Of a stretch of 64,000 nt of DNA, positions 1-7,086 are shown piece by piece. Both the position numbers and the translations under genes were made by a program. Below the pieces are notes generated by a model. That model was not told where the DNA came from. It worked only from the letters and a program-made list of their open reading frames with translations, and ran no database searches. Positions within the stretch are counted from its first letter, which is position 1. The number at the start of each line of letters is the position of its first letter. Source of the DNA: JAWLHJ01 sp039587535 (GTDB lineage Bacteria; Gemmatimonadota; Gemmatimonadetes; Longimicrobiales; Gaopeijiaceae); NCBI GenBank assembly GCA_039587535.1, contig JBDHIF010000004.1, positions 1 to 64,000 of the forward strand, read 5' to 3'.

Positions 1-175
1 GGAGATCCGGCGGAGCCGACCGATACGCCACATGCAGGTTCAAAGCCGTCCCCCCCTGCGTCAGAGACCAGACCGTGGATCGATTGCGGCGGAAGGTCAC
101 TCGCCGCAGATGGATGGCCCCACGCTGCTGGAGGGCGGCGAGGAAGCTCTCCGATGTGTGGATGGTCCTTGGCAT
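1..175 (-). CDS. Hypothetical protein, 5' part only
   Basis: A minus-strand frame opens with ATG at 175 and stays open for 58 codons to the left edge, so only the N-terminus is visible. The peptide is basic and looks beta-rich (for example VTFRRNRSTVWSL). I do not recognise it with confidence. The RNR..V.SL strand is loosely like the start of SprT/WLM-type putative metallopeptidases, but no catalytic motif is in view. It is divergent from the threonine genes, with about 137 bases between the two starts. No clear Shine-Dalgarno sequence precedes the ATG, so the start could be elsewhere. Confidence 0.4.
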   Translation of the reverse strand, partial: MPRTIHTSESFLAALQQRGAIHLRRVTFRRNRSTVWSLTQGGTALNLHVAYRSAPPDL

Positions 176-312
176 GGCGCCAAAGAATAAGAAGAAATGA
201 GCCGGGGAGAGAGGGGCTCACACCCCTGAGGGGTCTCACGTTTCCCCGCGGCTGCCGGCCGTCTCGATTCGGGTGGCCCTACACCCGTGCGGGCGTCCGC
301 ATAGATTCGGTG

Positions 313-1562
313 ATGGACTCGTTCGTAAGCACCCGCGGGGGCTCTCCGGCTTCCCTGTCGCAGGCCCTCGACGCCGGCCTGGCGCCGGACGGAGGTCTGT
401 ACGTGCCCGCCGGCCAGGCTCGGCTCGGCACTCCGGCCCCGGGTCTCGGGCCCACTTTCGTGGAAACCGCCAGGTGGGCCGCGCGACAGCTGGTGCCCTC
501 GGTACCGGGGCAAGACCTGGATGCCGTGGTGGTGGCCGCCTTCGATTTCGACGTTCCCGTCGTGGAGGTGGAGCAGGATCTCTGGGTCATGGAGCTCTTT
601 CACGGCCCGACCCACGCATTCAAGGATGTGGGGGCGCGATTCATGGCGCGCCTCATGGCTCGCACCCTCCCCGCCGGGCACGAGCGCACGGCATGCCCGG
701 CTATCGCGTCGTGATCTTGTTCCCGCGCGACGGTGTGAGCGAACGCCAGCGCCGTCAGATGACCACGCTCGGCGGCAACGTCCATGCGCTGGCCGTGGAC
801 GGGACCTTCGACGACTGCCAGCGACTGGCCAAGGAAGCCTTTCTCGACGCCGACCTCACCGAGCGATTCCATTGGACCTCGGCGAACTCCATCAATATCG
901 GGCGTCTGCTGCCGCAGGCTTTGTACTACGTGCACGCTACCCGAAGGCTGGGGTGGGATCGCTGCCGCCCCCGATTCGTAGTGCCATGCGGCAATCTCGG
1001 GAATCTCTGCGCCGGCCTCCTTGCACACCGAGCGGGCATGCCGGCTTCGGGGTTCCTCGCCGCCACCAACGCGAATCAGGCGTTCGTCGACTTCCTCGAG
1101 AGCGGTGAGCACCGGTCTCCCCCGTCCGTTCGTACGGCCTCGAACGCGATGGACGTGGGTGACCCCAGCAACCTCGAGCGAATCCTGTGGCTCTACGATC
1201 ACGACGTGGATGAGGTGCGGCGACACGTGCGCGCGGAAGCGGTGTCCGACGACCAGACCGCCGAGACGATCGCGGCGGTGTATGAGCGAACGGGATACGT
1301 CCTCGATCCGCACACGGCCGTCGCATACCACATGGCCGCGAGGGCTGCGGAAGGGCGTGACGCGAATCAGCCCATGGTGGTCCTGGCGACCGCCCATCCA
1401 GCGAAGTTCCCGGAGGTCGTGCGTCAAGCGATCGGACGCGACGTGCCGCTCCCGGAAGGGCTGGCCCGTGCCATGGAGCTGGACGAGCAGATGCTCTCCG
1501 TCGCCCCCCGATTGGGAGCGATCGTGGACGCCGTGGACAGCCTTGACGGAGGGGAGTCATGA
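313..1562 (+). pseudogene. thrC: Threonine synthase, frameshifted, PLP-phosphate loop deleted
   Basis: Threonine synthase converts O-phosphohomoserine to threonine with PLP. The frame from ATG 313 gives the typical N-terminus and the PLP-lysine motif HGPTHAFKDVGARF, then ends at a stop near 714. The rest of the protein (MPGYRVVILFPRDGVS onward, including TSANSINIGRLLPQ and the C-terminal domain) continues in another frame from about 691 to 1562. Between the two, where the family has a Ser-Gly-Asp-Thr-Gly phosphate-binding loop, roughly 18-20 codons are missing. The join lies at a short CACGG sequence, as in a slippage deletion. Without the lesion the protein would be about 435 residues, normal for the family. 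The stop overlaps the thrB start as ATGA. As written it cannot encode an active enzyme; an assembly error is the main alternative. Confidence 0.85.
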
Positions 1563-2482
1563 CGGCGGCGACGCTGGGCGCGGCGGCCGTGCGAGTGCCC
1601 GGATCGACGTCCAACCTCGGCAGCGGCTTCGACACCGTCGGGCTCGCCCTGGACCGGTATCTGGACGCCCGCTTCCGACCGGACGACTCCGGAACCCTGA
1701 CCGTGGAGCGGCATGGGACGCTCCGGCGGCTGGACGAGTTTCCCGGGCCCGACATCACGGCCGCCACCTTTCGCCGAACGGTCGAGCAGTACGGACGGGC
1801 CCCATCCGGAAGCCTCCGTATCGAGTCGTCCATCCCCGTGATACGAGGCTTCGGATCCTCTGCGGCAGCGCTGGTCGCCGGTCACGATCTGGCGCGCGCC
1901 GCGCTGGGGCTCGACATGAGCCGGGAGGAAAGCTTCCGCGCCGGAGTGGCGCGTGAAGGCCACGGCGACAACGCCGGGCCGAGCACGTTCGGCGGCCTGT
2001 GCGCCGTCGTCCCCGACGAAGACGGCCCCCGGGTCGTCCGGCTACGATTGTCCCCCAGCCTGGGGTTCGCGTACGCGGCACCGGCAAGACCACTTGCCAC
2101 CTCGGAGGCCCGCGCCGCTCTCCCGCCGACGGTGGGACACGCGACGGCCATCGGGGCCCTCGGTCGCCTCGCAGCCCTTCTCGAAGGCCTCGCCACCGGC
2201 GACCCGGCCCTCATCGCCGCGGGGATCCAGGACGAGCTGCACGTACCGTACCGCCTCCCCCTCATTGAAGGAGGGGCGGAAGCGGTGGCGGCGGGCTACG
2301 AGGCCGGCGCTTGGGGGGTCACCATCTCGGGAGGAGGCTCAGGGCTCATCGCCGTCTGCTCGCCGGAGACGGCTGAAGGTGTGGCCTCCGCCATGCGGGC
2401 GGTTTTCGACAGGGGGCGTGACGACCCGGAGTGTGTCGGGTTCGTCGTGAGCCCCGACGTCCAGGGCCTGCGACGGATGTAA
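1559..2482 (+). CDS. thrB: Homoserine kinase (GHMP family)
   Basis: Phosphorylates L-homoserine to O-phosphohomoserine, the substrate of threonine synthase, in the cytoplasm. The 307-residue length is normal. The N-terminal GHMP signature RVPGSTSNLGSGFDTVGLAL is present, followed by the glycine/serine-rich ATP loop IPVIRGFGSSAAALVAGHDL near residues 90-110, and the C-terminal GAWGVTISGGGSGLIAV segment. ATG 1559 overlaps the end of the thrC remnant by four bases, so translation is probably coupled. This gene is intact although its partner is broken, so either another thrC exists or the thrC lesion is not real. Confidence 0.93.
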   Translation: MTAATLGAAAVRVPGSTSNLGSGFDTVGLALDRYLDARFRPDDSGTLTVERHGTLRRLDEFPGPDITAATFRRTVEQYGRAPSGSLRIESSIPVIRGFGSSAAALVAGHDLARAALGLDMSREESFRAGVAREGHGDNAGPSTFGGLCAVVPDEDGPRVVRLRLSPSLGFAYAAPARPLATSEARAALPPTVGHATAIGALGRLAALLEGLATGDPALIAAGIQDELHVPYRLPLIEGGAEAVAAGYEAGAWGVTISGGGSGLIAVCSPETAEGVASAMRAVFDRGRDDPECVGFVVSPDVQGLRRM

Positions 2483-2491
2483 CGGTCCCTC

Positions 2492-3805
2492 TCAAGACGC
2501 CCGGCGGCGAACCCGGCGACAAGCCCCGAACAGATAGAGGTTGCCCGCGGTGCGCCCCAGGAGAAAGGCGCCGAACGCGGCGGTGGCACCCACCAACCCG
2601 ATCCCCCACCCAAGGGTCACGAAGCCGACGGCCACGGCGCCGACCTCGACCGCGCTGGCCACCGTGATGGGTCGGGTGCGGCGATTCTGCACCAGGATGG
2701 CTCGTTGCAGGGAGAGCAGGACAGAAAGCGCTGGCAGTGGCACGAGGAGCGCCGTGGGCGTGGACGCGAAGGCCGCGAGTTCACGCGTCAGGCCGGAGAT
2801 TCCCATGAACCACACGTCGGACAGCGGAGTGAATGCGACAAGACCGAGAGCGGCCGAGGTCGCCGCGCCCAGGCTCACGGCGAACCGTTTGACATCTGGC
2901 AAACGCTCTAGCCGGTCTCCCATCAGCGCGATGGCGGCGTCCTGATATGCGAGCCCCATCGACCGGAAGAAGAAGCCCAAGGCATGGACCACCGGAAAGA
3001 CCGCGAGCGACTGAACCGGTCGAACGCTGTTTCCCATGAAGAAGGTGAGTAGAGGCTGCACCGACAAACCGATGAGCGACGTGAGCGCCAACGGGTAGTA
3101 GAACGAGAGAATATCCGTGTATCGGAGGGGCACCGGCCTCCCCTCGGGTGCGTCCCAAGCCCCGGCACGGATCTCCCGAATGGTCCCGGCAGCCATCGCG
3201 CGAGCCGCCAAGGCCTCCACTGTGACGCCCAGACCCAGTGCAAAGCCCCCGACCCAAGCACCCGGAATGTCGAGCAGGAAGTACCCGACGAGCGCCCCGG
3301 CCACCATGCCCATCAGCCGAATGCCCGTGCCGTAGGCCACCAGCCTCGTGCGCCCGGCGCGGATCAACACCCCCTGTAGAAAGCGCCGATATCCGATGGC
3401 CGCGGGCCACGGCAGATAGAACCAGAGGGCCCCGTATGTCAGATCCGCCACCTCGGACGGCAGGTTCATCAAGGAGCCCGTGAGCCAGCGAAAGGGGCCG
3501 GGCATGAGCGCCAGGAGAAGGAAGCCCGTCCCCAGGATGTTCAACCCCCATCCGAAGCGCCGAAGCTTGGTGAAGCTCTCTTCGTCGCGGACCAGAGCCG
3601 TCGCGGCACTCATCAGCATGATGACCGGAGATTCGACCAGCACCGCCAACGCGAAAGCCACGCCATGGGCGGCGAGGTTGTAGGTCGCATCCGGCAGGCG
3701 AGCGATGACGGCCGCCAGAAACGGGCCCTCCGACGCCATGAGAACCCACGTCGCCGCCAATGGGAGCCAGAAGAGAAGGATCTCTCGTTGGGCGAGCGGC
3801 TTCAC
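2492..3805 (-). CDS. MATE/ANKH-like multi-pass membrane transporter
   Basis: A 437-residue integral membrane protein with about 12 predicted hydrophobic segments and almost no soluble domain. The N-terminus (LAATWVLMASEGPFLAAVIA) and the internal pattern LPWPAAIGYRRFLQGVLIRA recall bacterial relatives of the progressive-ankylosis (ANKH) and MATE branches of the MOP exporter superfamily. The substrate cannot be read from the sequence. It ends 9 bases from the convergent thrB stop. Its start at 3805 lies 30 bases from the terminator that closes the tRNA array on the same strand, so its promoter must lie in or very near that terminator, unless read-through supplies the mRNA. Confidence 0.65.
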   Translation of the reverse strand: MKPLAQREILLFWLPLAATWVLMASEGPFLAAVIARLPDATYNLAAHGVAFALAVLVESPVIMLMSAATALVRDEESFTKLRRFGWGLNILGTGFLLLALMPGPFRWLTGSLMNLPSEVADLTYGALWFYLPWPAAIGYRRFLQGVLIRAGRTRLVAYGTGIRLMGMVAGALVGYFLLDIPGAWVGGFALGLGVTVEALAARAMAAGTIREIRAGAWDAPEGRPVPLRYTDILSFYYPLALTSLIGLSVQPLLTFFMGNSVRPVQSLAVFPVVHALGFFFRSMGLAYQDAAIALMGDRLERLPDVKRFAVSLGAATSAALGLVAFTPLSDVWFMGISGLTRELAAFASTPTALLVPLPALSVLLSLQRAILVQNRRTRPITVASAVEVGAVAVGFVTLGWGIGLVGATAAFGAFLLGRTAGNLYLFGACRRVRRRAS

Positions 3806-3834
3806 GGTGGCGGCAGTGGGAGGCAGGGGGTCCG

Positions 3835-3871
3835 AAAAAAAGGAGCCCCCCGGCTCAACGAACTGAGCCGG
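3835..3871 (-). terminator. Intrinsic terminator closing the tRNA array
   Basis: Read on the minus strand, an 8-bp perfect stem (CCGGCTCA with TGAGCCGG, 3850-3857 and 3864-3871) with a 6-base loop is followed by a short GC run and seven T residues (A run at 3835-3841 on the plus strand). It lies 20 bases past the 3' end of the last tRNA gene. Confidence 0.8.
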
Positions 3872-3890
3872 AGGGCACCGAAGCCCTCAA

Positions 3891-3973
3891 CGGAGCGCGA
3901 GGGACTCGAACCCCCAAGCCCTTTCGGGCGCTCGCTTTCGAGGCGAGTGCATTACCAATTCTGCCAGCGCTCC
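3891..3973 (-). tRNA. tRNA-Ser(CGA)
   Basis: Acceptor stem GGAGCGC/GCGCTCC, anticodon loop CTCGAAA (anticodon CGA, codon UCG), long variable arm and G discriminator, all fitting serine. CCA is not encoded. It is the last gene of the array, just before the terminator. Confidence 0.95.
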
Positions 3974-4058
3974 TGATGTCCGTGTCGGTGCGAGCCGACC
4001 CCGGTTGCCCCGGAACGGATCTTCGCACTCATACCAGTCGATGCGTGTGGAGGTCCGG

Positions 4059-4465
4059 CCGCTCGGCTCGAACCTGCGGTTCGAACCCCGGCGCAGACCG
4101 AGTTCGGCCGCATTTGCGGCAATCCTAATCGGGGCGCCCGGATGGAGCTGCGGTCGCCTCGCGGCGATCCTCGCTCTGTCGCGGTGTGCCTGTCTGGCCC
4201 TGCGGGCCACCTTCTCCGGCCGCTCGGCTCGAACCTGCGGTTCGAACCCCGGCGCAGACCGAATTCGGCCGCACTTGCGGCAATCCTAATCGGGGCGCCC
4301 GGATGGAGCTGCGGTCGCCTCGCGGCGATCCTCGCTCTGTCGCGGTGTGCCTGTCTGGCCCTGTGGGCCACCTTCTCCGGCCGCTCGGCTCGAACCTGCG
4401 GTTCGAACCCCGGCGCAGACCGAATTCGGCCGCACTTGCGGCAATCCTAATCGGGGCGCCCGGAT
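4059..4465 (-). repeat. 161-bp tandem repeat containing the tRNA-Pro 3' tail (2.5 copies)
   Basis: Two full units (4059-4219, 4220-4380) and a partial third (4381-4465) repeat with an exact period of 161 and only a few base changes. Each unit contains the last 15 bases of the tRNA-Pro(CGG) gene: intact copy 4451-4465, ghost tails at 4290-4304 and 4129-4143. The repeat breaks exactly inside the T loop, where the real gene continues with TTCGAACC and the ghosts continue with GGAGCTG. In the transcript the ghosts lie downstream of the tRNA. The layout matches the rtT repeats of E. coli tyrT. Translated frames across it are artefacts. Confidence 0.9.
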
Positions 4466-4524
4466 TCGAACCGGGGACCTCTGCGACCCGAACGCAGCGC
4501 TCTACCGGACTGAGCCACGCCCCG
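4451..4524 (-). tRNA. tRNA-Pro(CGG)
   Basis: Acceptor CGGGGCG/CGCCCCG, anticodon stem CTGCG/CGCAG around TTCGGGT (anticodon CGG, codon CCG), T arm CCCGGTTCGAATCCGGG. The first base C is typical of bacterial tRNA-Pro. Its 3' end seeds the 161-bp repeat downstream. Confidence 0.95.
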
Positions 4525-4563
4525 AAACCAACCTTGGAGCCGCGCGGTCCGGTCCGCTCGGCT

Positions 4564-4834
4564 CGGTCCACTCGACTCAAACACGCGCATGCGATCTGCT
4601 TCGCAGCTCGCGCGTGGGTTCGAATCTGGAACCTCGCTGCTCATTCAAACACGGACGGGGTGGGATGGGCTCGCGTCGCTCGCCGTGTCGCGGGTTTACC
4701 CGTTCGGCGCGCTTCGCGCGGATCACCACCTCGGTCCACTCGACTCAAACACGCGCATGCGATCTGCTTCGCAGCTCGCGCGTGGGTTCGAATCTGGAAC
4801 CTCGCTGCTCATTCAAACACGGACGGGGTGGGAT
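4564..4834 (-). repeat. 168-bp repeat containing the tRNA-Ser(GGA) 3' tail
   Basis: One full unit (4564-4731) and a partial second (4732-4834) are nearly identical with period 168. The second unit runs into the real 3' end of tRNA-Ser(GGA) (4820-4834); the first carries a ghost copy of those 15 bases at 4652-4666 and then departs. Each unit also contains CGCGTGGGTTCGAAT on the plus strand, an inverted copy of the tRNA T arm, so the trailer RNA is complementary to the tRNA itself. Inverted repeats CTGC-TTC-GCAG and CGCGC-TTC-GCGCG give GCGAAGC-type hairpins on the transcript. Confidence 0.88.
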
Positions 4835-4903
4835 TCGAACCCACGCGGGCGTGAGCCCACACGATTTCCAATCGTGCGCCTTAAGCCACTCGGCCACCCG
4901 TCC
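4820..4903 (-). tRNA. tRNA-Ser(GGA)
   Basis: Acceptor GGACGGG/CCCGTCC, anticodon stem CACGA/TCGTG around TTGGAAA (anticodon GGA), long variable arm GGGCTCACGCCC, G discriminator. CCA not encoded. Confidence 0.95.
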
Positions 4904-4965
4904 AGCACGCTCGGCAGGATCGCCAGACAGACCCGAATTCGGCACCCGTCCGGTCTGCGCTTCAG

Positions 4966-5151
4966 CGGTGGGAGTGGGATGGACTCGCTGCGCTCGCGTG
5001 TTGCGGGAATGCCCGCTCTGGCGCGCTTCGCGCGGATCACCACTCCGGCCCGCTCGACTCGACCCCGCGCTCCGCGACCTGCTTCGCAGCTCGCCCGCGT
5101 GGGTTCGAATCCGGAACCTGTCCGGCGATTCTTCAGCGGAGGGAGTGGGAT
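4966..5151 (-). repeat. 171-bp diverged repeat containing the tRNA-Ser(GCT) 3' tail
   Basis: The 15-base tail of tRNA-Ser(GCT) at 5137-5151 recurs at 4966-4980 with one mismatch, 171 bases away. The 156 bases between are a diverged relative of the 168-bp unit: shared blocks include GCGCGCTTCGCGCGGATCAC, CTGCTTCGCAGCTCG and CGTGGGTTCGAATC. The trailer again holds an antisense copy of the tRNA T arm, complementary over about 18 bases (5094-5111 against 5148-5165, approximate). Confidence 0.8.
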
Positions 5152-5222
5152 TCGAACCCACGCGGACCTCTCGGTCCAACGCCTTAGCAGGGCGCCGCCT
5201 TAAGCCACTCGGCCATCCCTCC
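5137..5222 (-). tRNA. tRNA-Ser(GCT)
   Basis: Acceptor GGAGGGA/TCCCTCC, anticodon loop CTGCTAA (anticodon GCT, codons AGC/AGU), long variable arm, G discriminator. Confidence 0.95.
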
Positions 5223-5263
5223 AAAGCAGGAACCGCTCGCCTGCACGGTCCCTGTCCTGTGAA

Positions 5264-5336
5264 TTGCCCCGCTAGGGCTCGAACCTAGACTCTCCGGAGC
5301 CAGAATCCGGCGTGTTGCCAATTACACCACGGGGCA
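5264..5336 (-). tRNA. tRNA-Gln(CTG)
   Basis: Starts TGCCCCGTGGTGTAATTGGC, a typical Gln D arm. Acceptor TGCCCCG/CGGGGCA; anticodon stem CCGGA/TCCGG around TTCTGGC (anticodon CTG). Confidence 0.95.
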
Positions 5337-5337
5337 G

Positions 5338-5410
5338 AGCCACCTGTCGGATTTGAACCGACGACCCCGTCATTACGAGTGACGTGCTCTACCAGCTGAG
5401 CTAAGGTGGC
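5338..5410 (-). tRNA. tRNA-Thr(CGT)
   Basis: Acceptor GCCACCT/AGGTGGC, anticodon stem CGTCA/TGACG around CTCGTAA (anticodon CGT, codon ACG). It lies one base from tRNA-Gln, so the two must be cut from a common precursor. Confidence 0.95.
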
Positions 5411-5414
5411 GAAG

Positions 5415-5487
<73 letters not shown>

Positions 5488-5504
5488 AACGGCACTCGGG
5501 ATTA

Positions 5505-5578
5505 TGGGCGCGAGAGGATTCGAACCTCTGACCTCTACGATGTCAACGTAGCGCTCTAACCAACTGAGCTACGCGCCC
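5505..5578 (-). tRNA. tRNA-Val(GAC)
   Basis: Acceptor GGGCGCG/CGCGCCC, anticodon stem CTACG/CGTAG around TTGACAT (anticodon GAC), A discriminator. Confidence 0.95.
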
Positions 5579-5606
5579 GACGAACAACCGAGAACAAGCG
5601 AACAAA

Positions 5607-5680
<74 letters not shown>

Positions 5681-5855
5681 AAATACGAATGGGGCGACCG
5701 ACCTGGTCGGCCACCGCTTGATCACGAAGCCTTTTCGCGAATGGATCTGGCTGCGTGGCAAGGGGAGCGCGGCGCGGAGGCGTAGCACAAGCTACGCCGC
5801 ACAAGCCGAAACCCGCAGCCCGACGCCGCCACGCGGCCAGAGACACCGCGAAAAG

Positions 5856-5939
5856 TGCCCACGACAGGACTCGAACCTGTACGCCGTTTCCGGCACTGGT
5901 CCCTCAAACCAGCCTGTCTACCAATTCCAGCACGTGGGC
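5856..5939 (-). tRNA. tRNA-Leu(GAG)
   Basis: Acceptor GCCCACG/CGTGGGC, anticodon stem CTGGT/ACCAG around TTGAGGG (anticodon GAG), long variable arm, A discriminator as in leucine tRNAs. The 175-base gap to tRNA-Arg holds only a palindrome (GGCGTAGC-acaa-GCTACGCC near 5780-5800). Confidence 0.95.
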
Positions 5940-5995
5940 AGGACCTTCAATCTCTCATCGACCGAGGCCGCCCTGATATGGCACGGCGCTCGTCA

Positions 5996-6079
5996 TGCTC
6001 GAGGAGGGACTCGAACCCTCACGGGGTTACCCCCACAGGATCCTGAATCCTGCGCGTCTACCAATTCCGCCACCCGAGC
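5996..6079 (-). tRNA. tRNA-Leu(CAG)
   Basis: Acceptor GCTCGGG/CTCGAGC with one G-U pair, anticodon stem CAGGA/TCCTG around TTCAGGA (anticodon CAG, codon CUG), long variable arm, A discriminator. Confidence 0.95.
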
Positions 6080-6123
6080 CTGGCCGTCCAAAGGCCTGCG
6101 AGGCCGTCGTCCGACGAACAACA

Positions 6124-6196
<73 letters not shown>

Positions 6197-6263
6197 TCAC
6201 GCATCACCTGGTGAAGCCGCCGAGCCAGGCGGGTCCGACGACTTCGCTGTCAAAAAACGGGAG

Positions 6264-6337
6264 CGGGGCTGACGAGACTCGAACTCGCGACCTCCGGTGT
6301 GACAGACCGGCACTCTAACCAACTGAGCTACAGCCCC
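6264..6337 (-). tRNA. tRNA-Asp(GTC)
   Basis: Acceptor GGGGCTG/CAGCCCC, anticodon stem CCGGT/ACCGG around CTGTCAC (anticodon GTC), G discriminator as expected for aspartate. Confidence 0.95.
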
Positions 6338-6406
6338 TTATGTGTACTACCGCCCTGACCGCTCCACTGACTCGCTCCGAGCCTCTTCTCTCGGCAGCGA
6401 CCTTCA

Positions 6407-6478
6407 TACCCCGACGGGGAATTGAACCCCGATTGCCAGGTTGAAAACCTGGTGTCCTAACCATTAGACGACCGGGGC
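6407..6478 (-). tRNA. tRNA-Glu(TTC)
   Basis: Typical Glu 5' half (CCGGTCGTCTAATGGTTAGG), anticodon stem CCAGG/CCTGG around TTTTCAA (anticodon TTC). The outer acceptor pair is G1-U72. Confidence 0.94.
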
Positions 6479-6492
6479 GCTCCTAACGTAAG

Positions 6493-6565
6493 CAGGCCCG
6501 GAGGGACTCGAACCCCCAACCGCCGGTTTTGGAGACCGGTGCTCTACCAATTGAGCTACGGACCT
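6493..6565 (-). tRNA. tRNA-Trp(CCA)
   Basis: AGGTCCG/CGGGCCT acceptor, anticodon stem CCGGT/ACCGG around CTCCAAA (anticodon CCA), G discriminator. Closely matches the usual bacterial tRNA-Trp. Confidence 0.96.
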
Positions 6566-6603
6566 CTTGAGCTTCTTCTCGCCCTCCCCCTGGGCGTTCA
6601 ACA

Positions 6604-6676
6604 TGGCCAGGGACGGAATCGAACCGCCGACACCATGATTTTCAGTCATGTGCTCTACCAACTGAGCTACCTGGCC
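6604..6676 (-). tRNA. tRNA-Phe(GAA)
   Basis: GGCCAGG/CCTGGCC acceptor, anticodon stem CATGA/TCATG around CTGAAAA (anticodon GAA). Its 5' end is only about six bases past the T run of an intrinsic terminator. Confidence 0.95.
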
Positions 6677-6681
6677 TCGAC

Positions 6682-6716
6682 AAAAAAACCGCCCGAGCCA
6701 TGTCGGCACGGGCGGG
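6682..6716 (-). terminator. Intrinsic terminator between tRNA-fMet and tRNA-Phe
   Basis: On the minus strand a 7-bp stem (CCGCCCG with CGGGCGG, 6689-6695 and 6709-6715) is followed by seven T residues. It ends the initiator-tRNA transcript. Because tRNA-Phe starts about six bases later, transcription of the rest of the array must read through it or start inside it. Confidence 0.7.
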
Positions 6717-6740
6717 TCGAATCGGAGGAGCCGGCGGTTG

Positions 6741-6830
6741 CTAGGCTCTTCCTCCCGCCCGCACGCGCGGGCTCCACGTGTCGGACACCGTCCAGAGCTT
6801 CGACTGCTTCAGCAAAGCGCGCCTCTCCAT
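6741..6830 (-). CDS. Possible 29-residue basic peptide in the tRNA array
   Basis: Between tRNA-fMet and the terminator a minus-strand ATG at 6830, preceded by AAGGACG, opens a 29-codon frame with several Arg/Lys residues and two Trp residues (KLWTVSDTW), ending in TAG. Possible roles are a leader peptide for the terminator downstream, or a chance ORF. A small basic peptide in a tRNA operon recalls tpr of E. coli tyrT. There is no homology evidence. Confidence 0.2.
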   Translation of the reverse strand: MERRALLKQSKLWTVSDTWSPRVRAGGRA

Positions 6831-6843
6831 CGTCCTTACGTGG

Positions 6844-6869
6844 CAAGCGCCGCCCTGGGGCGGCGCTTG
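6844..6869. other. 11-bp perfect hairpin after tRNA-fMet
   Basis: CAAGCGCCGCC-CTGG-GGCGGCGCTTG, nine bases beyond the 3' end of tRNA-fMet in its reading direction. It has no T run, so it is a processing or pausing structure, or a weak terminator. Confidence 0.5.
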
Positions 6870-6877
6870 TCGAGCAA

Positions 6878-6951
<74 letters not shown>

Positions 6952-7086
6952 ACAGGGGGAAGAATCTACACCACCTTGCGACGGCAGGTCAACCCGTGGC
7001 CCGGCATCCCGAAGACAGGGGATGACTGGTGGCCAGGGCACCATCAACGACATCTTAGGGGCTCCCTGAGAGAAGAGGTCCAAGCC

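Noticed and set aside
176..312. Threonine attenuator or riboswitch upstream of thrC
   Set aside because: Only a small ACCCC-TGA-GGGGT hairpin is present; there is no Thr-rich leader ORF and no recognisable riboswitch core.
4059..5151. CRISPR array
   Set aside because: Units are 161-171 bp tandem copies with no unique spacers, and no cas gene is present.
4059..5222. Integrative-element attachment sites (att) at tRNA ends
   Set aside because: Tail duplications next to tRNAs resemble att sites, but no integrase, excisionase or phage gene lies between or near them and the unit is only about 165 bp.
4005..5288. Long plus-strand frames of 90-313 codons over the tRNA array
   Set aside because: They lie antisense to tRNA genes, repeat with the DNA repeats and encode low-complexity Arg/Pro/Ala text; they are shadows.
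5760..5805. REP-like palindrome GGCGTAGC-acaa-GCTACGCC
   Set aside because: Only one copy was seen in the window, with no T run, so it is noted but not called a repeat element or terminator.
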